Part shown: positions 37,701 through 49,700 of the stretch, in pieces | How positions within the stretch are numbered: position 1 is the first letter of the stretch | Layout: every line of letters begins with the position of its first letter | DNA from: Pictodentalium vernedei | Lineage: Eukaryota; Mollusca; Scaphopoda; Dentaliida; Dentaliidae | DNA length: 64,000 nucleotides | Reading direction: 5' to 3' | NCBI GenBank assembly: GCA_031216915.1 | Contig: CM062289.1 | Location: 62,379,741-62,443,740, forward strand | Made by a program: the position numbers and the translations under genes | The notes under the pieces: generated by a model | What the model saw: the letters and a program-made list of their open reading frames with translations, nothing else | The model's database searches: none | What the model was told of the DNA's origin: nothing

Positions 37701-40700
37701 GGAAGCTCCGTGATCGTTACCCCGTGCATACTACTATTATGCGAGCGAACGGAGTGTATAGGCCTCGTGTCCCTTGGCTACTGGATGGCGTGACCTGTTC
37801 ACCGTGGAATCACTGAATGACGAAACTGGTCGGATACTCGAGGTCACGTAGCCAATGTGCAGTCGTGTGCACTGCTGTGAGGATGAGGAAGCATTATCGA
37901 CAGTCTCTCGGACTGTCAATATAATGGAGCATCCCGAGCGGCGGACATATGCTCCGAATGTAAAATATCTGAACCACAACATGCGGTCCCCTATGTTGTT
38001 GGACGAGAGAGGGACCTCTCTTGCTCACAGCCCGGACGGACCTGGACGAGCCAGGAACCGGACTAACAGGCTTCCTCCGATCTGTCCACAATCCGCCGTC
38101 ACTGGGTGAGTACTAAAGTTATATAGTGCTCGCATCACCCAAATCTCCTTCCTAGACCGCAACGGACGAACCCGGCAGCCGAACCATTCGATGAATGTAC
38201 GCTACACCGGGTGAGCTAGCGAATGTCACTCCGTCGATCCTACAAGGGACCTCTTAGGTGATAGACATATTCCATGAGCACTTATTGCCGCTAGCTCTTC
38301 ATTAACTATGACGACAGAGGCACACTTTTGAAAGAAATCTACGTAACTTTTGCGAACAAGAAACCAGAAATGCTTGGTAATAGCAAGCATATAATAATAA
38401 ATATATAGCGTCGTTCAATAATTCGAAAGTTTGTGTGACATTATTGGACTATGTCGGAACTGAGGGACGATGTCCCTGAACCGAACCAAAAATTTCTAAG
38501 TCCACCGACGCTATCAGTTTCTTATCCGGCATCGCAGCATTCTGGTCCGATGAAAGAACCTGTAGAAGATCAAGTCAGATGACATACACAACAGCATATG
38601 TTGTTCCGAAAGGGAAAGCTCAAAATCCTCCGAATCCCTTTCGGTATCCCGTCGGACCGGATGAAATTTTCGGACGTCCATACCCGCTTCCGCGGAGCGT
38701 CCCGACCCAGCATCGTCGGATAATACATTATGCGACAGATTCAGTTGTTGCTGGGATGCTGCGATAAGCTGTGCTATTTAGGATAGCACGTCCATCCCCG
38801 AGGCCTGTGCAGTAGCGGTCTTACGATGCATTGCCGCCGGAAGCTCCGTGTACGTTGACTCCCGCACACTTTCCTATGCGAACGTCCGGAGTCTGCAGGC
38901 CTCGTGTCCCTGGCTACTGGATGGTGTGACCTGGTCGCCGATGATTCTCTGACTGGCGAAGCTGACTGGATATCCGAGGTCACGTAGCCAAGAGCGGTCG
39001 TGTGCGCTACCATGAGAATGAGGAAGCCTTATTGACAGTCTCTCCGGACTGACTATATGTCGGAGCGTCCCGAGCGGTGGACGTATGTTCCGAATGCAAA
39101 ACATTTTGCACCACAACATCTGGGGCCAGATGTTGTTGTACGAGAGAGGGGCCTCTCTCGCTCGCAGTCCGGATGGACCTGAACGAGCTAGGAACATATA
39201 TATTTTTTCAGAACAGCCCAAGTTTCTGAAAAGTAACGTTGAGCCCCAATGGATCCCAAGCCTAAGTGTGGACAAAAATTTTGAAAATATTTTAAACAAT
39301 TTATGCAACACTTACGAACAATAATAATGTATCTAGTTATGATTAAATTAACATCAAGATATTATATTCAAGAAATCCCCCCTCACACAGAGGGCTGTTG
39401 TAAATGTAAACAATAAGCGTAAAAACACTAAAATAAGACTCCAGGCACCCAGGCCCGAAATCAGTTACCAATAATACACTATCTGATGCAAAACAGAGAC
39501 TTCCAGGGAAGAAACTGCAGAACATCCGATGGCAGATGCAGAACACAATGCCTAACCACCCATAGGTGAAGACGTAAACATGGGGAAAAGAACAGAATTC
39601 ATTCTGTTATTCAGCTAAAACTCCCAAGAAAATTTAGTAATAATAATTACAGAAATTATGCCAAAAGCATGGGAGAATAGCAAGAGGGGACTTAAAGGAA
39701 AGGGAGAGAGGAAAACACTGAAAAATCAGTGTAACTTGATAACAAGAATGACAACAAAATGGCTGCTGCCTCGAAAATAGGTAACTAAACATAATTTCAT
39801 TAAAAAATTTTAAGTTACAGCCCTGATAATTTTCTGTCACACATTTTTCCTCTCCTCCTTCTATATCCTCCTTAGAATCACCATTTCACTAATATTTATG
39901 TGTCTGGCATCATTTAAACTGAGATTTACAAGCACAAAGATCAGTCAGATGTTAACTGATGAAGGGCCAAACTAAGAAAGATTAATGGCGCCAATTTCGG
40001 AACGTCCTTGACACTGCACATGCGCAGTAGAGGTGAAGTGTGGAGGGCCATTCAGGACATGTTTTCTTTGGTTTTAGATGCAAATTTTGGGGATTGGGGG
40101 GCAAAATTTGTGTTTGGCCCTATATTTTAAGAGTTAGCACCAGCTATGTCTGGGTCATTGGTGCAGTATAAAAATATTGCTGCATTTATTTTTATTTAAT
40201 TAAAGAACTGAAAGAATTGATGGATTTTCAGCTATCTTTGTCGATTTACACATCACAAAGTGGAGATGTGAAACTGTCATGAGAAAGTGGTGTGTTCTGG
40301 CTCTGTCTGGGTCCTTTACCGATAGAACTGCAGTGTTGCTCTGTAATATGAATTAAGAATGGAATTCTCAGGGGTTTTATTGGCTGAAGCATTTGATTGA
40401 TTCTGTTTATGAACTGCATGATGTCAGTAATATTTGTTTTAATTAACCCATTGAACCCTTATGGTATCTTCCATATCAGTTCAATGGCAGCATTGGGAAG
40501 AGTCCACATTCTTTATTTGGGGGTAGACCAATTAATATTTCCAACGTGCAGCCTTGGGGCTGCACGTTGAAAATATTGATTGGTCTACACCACACCTTCA
40601 CTCGAAAGTCAACCTACTTAATGAAATTATGAAGTATCATGTTACTGGACTGGAAAAGCGGCCTCTGGTGTTCAAAGGGTTAAAGACAGAGGGGGTTTTA

Positions 40701-43700
40701 CATAGTTGGGATGTATAAAACATTGGCGGATTTGAATCTTATTCATTTTTATACAAACTGATTTTCAGACTACTGTTGGGTAATCCCCATACAATTTTGA
40801 ATTTATCTATCATTTACGACCTGAAAATTCCTGTTATGCAGGTTTATTAATCATTTTTAAATGCAATAAAAAGTGTGTTTTTAAATGGTCCATTTGGAAA
40901 AAAATTCTCTGTAATAATATATTGGACAAATGGATTTGACAACCCAATACCTGAATTTTGCTAATAATGAAGTTATCAGCTGATACTTATACCGATTATT
41001 GGCCCAGCTCTGGTAACAACTGATCCAAGTCAGAATTACCCAGTGAGACTTTCAGTGTTAAAACTGTTCTGTAAATTAATTCCACCGCATTTGTGCTGAA
41101 AGCCAAAATACTTTACATATACCTACATCTTTTCTGTAGCTTTGATAGGGTAAAATTTTTATTGAGTAATTTTGCTTGCTTTGGGGTAAGAAAAATATTT
41201 TCATTAATTTCAATATCATTTTAGACGATAGAAAATGAAGATGATAACTGAATGCTTACCTTCTTGTTTTTCCATATCAATAATAGAATCCTCCGTCGGG
41301 GGTCCTTCTAAAAGTGTCTCAGTAATTCTATTACCACAAGCTTTCAATAACCATACAAAACATGTATGAAACATCTTGAAGACATTTCTATCATTTGTAA
41401 GTTCTACAATTGATCTTCCTGGATTATTACCTCCCCTGTTGGCAGGATTTGTTGATGATCCTAACCTGTATGCCCTCTGAGGACATTTCTTCTGTTCTTC
41501 ATCATGAACTCTTTCTGCTTTAGCCTGCAGATGAGTGACAATTGTTTTAATATTGGGAACTAAGAACGGCCAGGAATTCAATAAATAAACTTTGTCCATC
41601 ATTATTACCAGAATACTATACAATCTCTGAAATCCTCGAGCTTGACTGTCCTTGAGATAAAATGTATAGCTTAAAACTTGACCCTGGTGTTCATCTCCAA
41701 AAAATATTGGACCCTCTCTTCCAGGACACACCTGAAATGTGAAGTTAAAAAAATAATGAACTCTTTTTCTGAAAAAAAAATCTAAAAAGCGTAGCAAAAA
41801 ATCTAAAATGCTCCGCAAAAATCTAAAATGCAGTATTATCAATAAAACAGAACCCATTTACACTGTAAGCAAGCACTGATTCACTTCTTGAAGTTCCTGC
41901 AGGGCACCAGCAAAAGCATATAAAAAACAAAATAAAAACATAGATTCATTCAAATACCTACATAAAAATCACATGAGTTTTGAGACAGTGACAGGCTGTG
42001 ATCGATCAATGTACATTTGTCAACAAGTGCATGTCACTCACTGGTTTCATCAAAAGAAAGAAATGTTGAATAACGAATCTTTTTCAGTTTTAACTGCGAT
42101 AACATAGCCAACAACCTCCCTAATTGGGCCAAGCTTGATGAACTCATTCCAATAAGGGATCATAAGTCATGATTTTGAGGCAAAAACTGGAAAAAAACCC
42201 AATAAATTCTGGGTCACAATCTTCGTGAATATTGCTGTTCGGATTAAGCTCATCTGTTAGATAAAGGGTTACTGAGAACATACAAATTTGATTACATATT
42301 CCCTTATAGATTAAAACAGATATGCTTCAATAATATGATGTTCCCAGACACTACCCTACTGGTTGAAACTACTCCCCATAATAATCAACTTAACCCTTTA
42401 CCTAACATAGCGGCAAAAAATGGCCAGAAAATTAACCTGGATAAGCTTACCACAGCCTAAAATATCTCGGAACTTTCTCAATAAAACCATACAAATATGG
42501 ATATCCTTAGAACCAGCTCGACGAGCTGGTTCTAATGATATCCATATTTCTAATGATATTCATATTTGTATGGTTTTATTGAAAAATTGCGAAATTTGTT
42601 TTAGAAAAATGTGGCATTTAATGTATTTTTTAAAATACTGTTAGGTGAAGGGTTAATGCAGTCAAACTCTGTTAATTAAATATCTGGTCACTTTGCTGCT
42701 ATTCTTGAGTAATCTGAACATTTATTCTATTATATCTTGTTTGACAGAGCTCCACAAGCTCTGTCAAACAAGATATAATAGATTAAATGCTTGTGAAGGA
42801 TGTACAAGACCAAAAAAAGGTAAGTGGTTTTCAGGGTAATTTCTCAACATATTACACGAGTTCTTATTCAATTAACCCTTTACCCAACGCAGAGAATATC
42901 AAAATTTATTATTTTAATTACTATTTTTTTTAATTTTTCAACAAATTTCAACAAAACCACATCATGTGACCTCTCATTGGAACGAGCTCATCGAGCTCGT
43001 TCCAATGAGAGGTCACATGATATGGTTTTGTTGAAGTATTTTTTTAAAAAATATTTTTTTCAACTGCTCAATTCTTAGATTATGAAGGCAGATACGGGCA
43101 ATTCGTTAGATAAAGGGTTAACAAGAGTTTACACTATGACCTATATGCAATTAACAGGGCCAATTTTCACAGAAGGTTTGGAAATTAACAGCTACATCTC
43201 TACTGAAGGTATGGCAGTTGTGTTTGGACATTATATTCAATTAACAGGGATAATCAATTAAGATATATCCAATTAAGTGGCTTTCTCTGTATATACATTT
43301 AGCTCCAATTAAGGACTACACTTATCTGTAGATTTCATTATGCATCATATTTATCTGAATAAATGTATAGTAGGGCCTGGCAAATGTTCAAGATTTGATT
43401 TGGTTTTGAATATGTTCAGTGATTCGATTCATTCAAAACTATCTGATTATTCGAAAAAATGTGAATCCCAGACTTGGATTTCAAACATCTCTCTATTGTT
43501 CACATTCTGCAGATGTCACCTTATCCAACAGGTTTTTATGTCGAACAAAACTGATGGTACACAATCTAACTGGGCACGATAGTTTGCACAATACATCGCC
43601 CCTTGGGTGAAACAAGGTGCCATCTGCAATACTGCAGCATTGCAGATGGGGCCTTGTTCTACACAAGGGATGATATATTACTTTTCCTTCAACCACCATG

Positions 43701-46700
43701 ATGATACCTGGTCAATTTGTATTGGAATCTAGTCTTGTTGCTAAGATAAATGCAGAATGAGTTGTCACCACCAGAATATTGAGAACAGAAAATGTCAAAA
43801 CTCATTGTTGTAGTGATCCATTCAAAGCGATAGTTGGAGTTTGAATGTCACTGGGTCAGAACCTTGTCCTATAAGGTTGTATTAATAATGAAAGTACAAC
43901 TGAACTTTTGGGCCCATGCACTGGCCCATGCTGACATTTCTACATGGAATGGATGGCATATAAATAAATTGCTCCTTTCAGAAACAAGCAACAGGTCCAT
44001 GTACTCATACTAGTGGTTGGATGGTGCAAAATAGCTCAGTATGCATATTGACCAGGCATTCTTCTTCTCTTTTTGGGAAAGGGTCCGGGACCCCAGCATT
44101 TGTGAAAATTCACGTCATGAAGGCTCCAACTGGGAATTTGTTTGGGAGAAGAAACACACAAAGAGTAAGTAATGTTACCTTCATATTGAACTGAGAATAT
44201 TTAATACAGAAGCTACTACATGTATAGTGTATGTAATACATTTTATAACAGTCGCATGAAATAATGATCAGTCTCTGTAATCTCTATTAAATAAATTGTT
44301 CTTATTCTATGGCCCCAAAAAATAAATAACCCGGGTTCTCAGGCACCGCCCCCATCACCAAAAAGACCGCCACGTCATGTTTTTTTTATGACATTTTTCC
44401 CTGGATAATATTTTAGGAGCACCGGCACACTTTAGTAGCATCGGCACATTTTAGTAGCGCCGTTGACGTTATTAAGCTAATTTCTTGTCACATGTTTTCA
44501 CTGCAATTTCCAATTGTTTTTAGTCGACGTCCCAGTACAAAAGTGATTGTTTTGAAAGTTATGAACTGTTTGCAATATGATTTAGTAACATTTGGCTGGA
44601 AGATTTTATTGAATAGGACTGTGATTGGAGAGTTAAATACATCGTGTTCAGTGATTCAAATGTACCGGTGAGTCCGAGATGAAAACAAATTTGAAGTTGA
44701 ACCAGCGAAATCTTGTGATGTATGGGCTTATTGAAAACATGATCACTTCTATATTAAAAGTGCACTCAGCATGTAGTCCTCATATTTTTTTTTTTATATT
44801 ATTACATCTAAAGGAAGAATACAGAAGATTTCAAGCATCAACATTAATATATGTATTGTATATTCACAAATTCCGATGATAAAATTATTTTCTCCAATCT
44901 GAAAAAAAAAAAAAAAATCCAGCAAGAGGATCACAGATCCAGAAGTCGAGTTTTGACATTAAATTCTGAAGAAATAAGCTATTTATAGTAACAGTGACCT
45001 TGACCTTGGAGTCCCAGACTCCGAAATCAATAGGTGTCTTCCCTTCCTATAAGGTAACCTCTGGTATAAGTTTGGTAAAGGTGTGTCAAATGGAACTAAA
45101 GTTATTGCCCGGAAACCAATTTGTCACAAAATATTCTATTGATAGTAATAGTGACCTTGACCTTGGGGCCCCCGACTCCAAAATCGATAGGTGTATTCCT
45201 TTCCTAAAGGGTAACCTCTGGTATCAGTTTGGTAAAGGTGCATCAAATAGAACTAAAGTTATTGCCCGGAAACCAATTTGTCACAAAATATTCTATTTAT
45301 AGTAACAGTGACCTGGACCTTGGGGCACGAGACTCTGAAATCGATAGGTGTCTTCCTTTCCTATAGGGTAACCTCTGGTATAATTTTGGTGAAGGTGTAT
45401 CAAACAGAACTAAAGTTATTGCCCGAAAACCAATTGTTTAGAACCGCCGCCCGCCTGCCACTTCGTCAAACTATAAGTCGAATTTGACTTCATCAAAACT
45501 TGACTAAAAAAACCTCCCTTCCTCATCTGATGTTTCAGCCAAAAATGCCTGAGAACACGTTTTTTTTTTAATGGCCTATTAAATGATCAAGATATTTATG
45601 CAATAGTCTACATTTTGTGGCTTTGTAGTTGTGTCTAGGCAAGTCTTGGCTGCCTATGTAGGCAGCCAAGACTTGCTTAGAATCAACTGACAAGGTTACC
45701 TGGATGTAATTTGCAAACGTATTTAAAAACAGCCTTTTGGACCTTCAAGAATTAAAGAAGAATTAAATTTTTATTTCAATGAGGACTGAGAATGGGATAT
45801 TTTTGGTTTGAATTGGGAAAAATTATGCCAAAATGCCATTGGGAAAGGGGCCCATATTCGACCCCTGCTGACAACAGGTTCACATTGGCAATCAAAAGCA
45901 CAAGTACAATGACCATAGCATCATTATAATTTGAAAGTAGATTCGAATTGAGTTTCGATTCAGTTATGAACCTTTTGCCTAATTTGATTCAAGATCGATT
46001 CAAGGGAAAAATCATGATTCGCCAAACCCAAATGTACAATGTAGTGGACAGGCCTGAAAATAAGCAGTCTGACATTTGCATAATGAGGTCCTCAGAGGGA
46101 AAATGTGATGATGCTATCCCATACAGTGGGCTAATTTATCCTCTGGGTACCTCTTTCTGTTTAGTTTTGAGACCCTGATTCAGATTGAGGTTCACAGAGG
46201 GTAAATTTAGTGAAGCTACCCTGCTGTGCAGGGCAGTCTGACTGAATTCACCCTCTGGGGACCTCATTTTGCAGATGACAGTCTGCTTATTTTCTGGCTT
46301 GGTAGTGGAAAATGTGTCAAGAAAATATATCAATTTGGAAGAGAAGTTTCTTGACAGAATGACACAGTGGGCAGCATAACGAAGAAATGCTCAACAAGAC
46401 CAAGAGATGTCACCATAAAATTAACACTTAAAAACAGCAGACCAAAGTTATACCATACTACATGTGCCAGCTAATGTTATCAAGTACATTTAAGGATATT
46501 TAATGTTCTGTGCCTATTTTTAATTACTTTCAAGGTCTTCAAAAACAAATTTTTGTTATCAAACACTTTCAAGGACTTGAAACAATTTTTTCAAAATCTG
46601 GAGTATATTTGTACTAGGGCTGCAACGATTCATCGTGATTTCAATGCATCGCGAAACATTAGTACACGATATGCATATCGTATCGTTTCATGTGTATCAT

Positions 46701-49700
46701 GATACAAACGGTACACTTCCAGAAGGTTGGCATGCTGTAGTCAGCAGGTTGCATTTTCAGGCCCAACAAGTCTATTTTGTGCTTTTCCAACTTATAATTC
46801 CACCACAGGAGTCTGAAATTCTATCAGTATAGCTATAATTCACTTTCAACGTGATATTTACGTTCCCAACGTAATCCCCGTCTGAAGGGGATTATGTTGG
46901 AAACGTAAATATCACGTTGAAAGTGAATTATACACTACTGCGCAAGCGACGGTTACATGAATATCCTAGGTCTGAGGTGAGACAAAAGTATTAAACCCAC
47001 CCGATATTGTGGAGACAATGAATGCAATAATTAAATTGGACAAGATATTTGGAGTGAAATCTTGGCATTAATTGTGAAATAGATTAGACCAAATAAACTA
47101 CTGCATGTTGATGTCACAGAACGCCAGAATGATAACCAGTCATCAATAATTTTCCGAATCATATTTATGTAAGTTTGTGTTGGAATGTTGCAATTTGTCG
47201 GAATTTTAAAAAAAATTCTTTCTGATTAAAAACGTAAATATTTTATGAGTGTTGGTAAACATCATTTCATCGAGTTGAGATTGTTGAGTTACACATGTAT
47301 TTCGACCACAAAATTGTGAGAGTCGTGCAAAATACGACAATAAGTACATTCTTTTCGTTCAGGTGTCCTAGAAATTAAATACAGCTGTAATCTGTTTGAC
47401 CGTGATTCACGGCAATTTTAATATCGAGTCGGACATTAGTTGGCGACTTCTCTTAGATCTTGAGTGAAGAAATCGTGGACCTGGGATATTCATGTAATGG
47501 TCGCTTGCACAGTAGTGTAGCTACACTGATAGAATTTCAAACTCCTGTGATTCCACTTGTTCATTTGTATTTCAGTAAAATATCAACTCTGTCTAAATTA
47601 TAAGCATAGTTTGAGGCAACAGACCTCTCACCTCTGAGTTGAACCCAGACTCCCAGAGGTTCATTGGTCTTCTCGAGCATTAAAAGAGAAATTGGATGTT
47701 ACTGGCCAAATGAAAGTTGGACTCTGTGCAGTTTGTGGGCCTTTTATTACTGATAATTCACTCTCAATGAACTGCATGTAATGTATCGTGAAAAAATTGT
47801 ATCGTGAAAAAAAATCGCGATACATATTGTATCGTCAGTGAGACGTATCGTTGCAGCCTTAATTTGTACATTCCCAAATTATCCTTATCGCAATTTCACT
47901 AAAAATATAGTGAGTTGTAACAAACTGTCAGGCTGACATGTCCCAGGATGGTTATCTCTGTCCATGCAATGGGAAATGTCTAGTTGAAATGCATATCAAG
48001 GGAGATGAACAGAGCTTGAATTTCTAGTGGACTGAATCATGGAGTCATCATTGGTAGCTCGGACGATGCAATGGAATGGAAAATTTCTAGTTGAACAATG
48101 CAATGGAAAATTTCTAGTTGAACTGCATATCAAGGGAGATGATCAAAGCTTGAATTTCTAGCTGGACTGAATCACAGAATCATGAAATCACACACTCCCA
48201 ATTTATATAATGGATGTACATAATTAAATTGGAGTTCTGATTAGCACTCACCTCACAACTCAGACTTCTAATACAAGCTTGTCGTATCATGGAGAAGATA
48301 TGAGAACGTGGATGCTGTGTACTGACATAAATTATATTCGCCTCATCATCACGACTCACATACCCAGACTGTATTGATGAACAACCCTAAAATAAAAATA
48401 TAACAAGTAATCTATGGCTTAATTATACTACTTTATATATTTCAAAATGGACATTATTAACCCTTTATCTAATGCATAAGATATCAAAATCTAATAATTT
48501 AAAGACTAATTTTTCAATTTTTTTCAAAAAAATTCAACAAAACCATATCATTTGATCCCAGATTGAGTTCATTCCTATGAGAGATCACACGCAAGCATGT
48601 CAAAGTACAGCTGGTACCAACATAACCGGTACTGGGATGAGACACAGCTTCTGGGACAAATCAACAATTGGATGGTGACATATCGCAATCAGATGGTAGA
48701 AATTTGCATTTAAACCGAGCCACTCCCCAAGATCGCAAGACAAACATGGCATTGTCCAATTATTCTGTGGCAACATCAAGTAATCATTAAAGAACCTCAG
48801 TGAGCACGCTCACATACCCCACGCGCCCCGATATTTCAAGCTCTAATTATTTTTTAAAAATAAACATAGATTCTAGGAATACTGCAGAAAACAGTGTTCT
48901 GTAGTTTCAACGGTATTGAAAGAATTCAAGCAGAGAAAAGGCCTGGAAAACTGTAATTTTGATGAACTTTTCAAAGTCTATGGGACCGTAATTTTGGTAA
49001 AAATCAGTGGAGCGGAACAAAACCCAAACTTGTTCTGTAGGTCACCATGTTAGACTAACATATCAAAAATTAGCTCAATATCTGGAAGCGTGTAGGAAAA
49101 AAGTTCGGAAAACTGTAATTTTGATGAACTTTTCAAAGTTCAAGGGCCGTAATTTTGGTAAAAATCAGTGGAGCGGAACAAAATGCAAACTTGATCTGTA
49201 GGCCACCATGTCAGACTAACATACCCAACATCAGCTCAATATCTGGAAGCATGTAGAAAAAAAGTCCGGAAAACTGTAATTTTAATGCATTTTTCAGAGT
49301 CCAAGGGTCGTAATTTCGGTAAAAATCAGTGGAGCGGAACAAAATGCAAACTTGATCTGTAGGCCACCATGTCAGACTAACATACCCAACATCAGCTCAA
49401 TATCTGGAAGCGTGTAGAAAAAAAGTCCGGAAAACTGTAATTTTAATGCATTTTTCAGAGTCCAAGGGTCGTAATTTCGGTAAAAATCAGTGGAGCAGAA
49501 CAAAACGCGAACTGGTTCTGTAGGCCTCCATGTTAGACTAACATACCACAAATCATCTCAATATCTGGAAGCGTGTAGGAAAAAAGTCTGCAAAACTGTA
49601 ATTTTGATGAACTTTTCAAAGTTCAAGGCCGTAATTTCGGTAAAAATCAGTGGAGCGGAACAAAATGCAAACTTGATCTGTAGACCACCATGTTAGACTA

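Larger units (their letters stand above)
33863..40175 (-). mobile_element. DIRS retrotransposon copy C, 6313 bp, same family as B, degraded
   Basis: It has the same termini as B (GTTAAAAAATTTATAGTAAT left; GTGCAGTATAAAAAT right) and the same layout. Reverse transcriptase is missing: near 36740-36780 the sequence passes from the start of RNase H straight to gag. The gag region is partly present twice. Many one- to two-base deletions break all frames, so it is older or less constrained than B. Confidence 0.92.
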
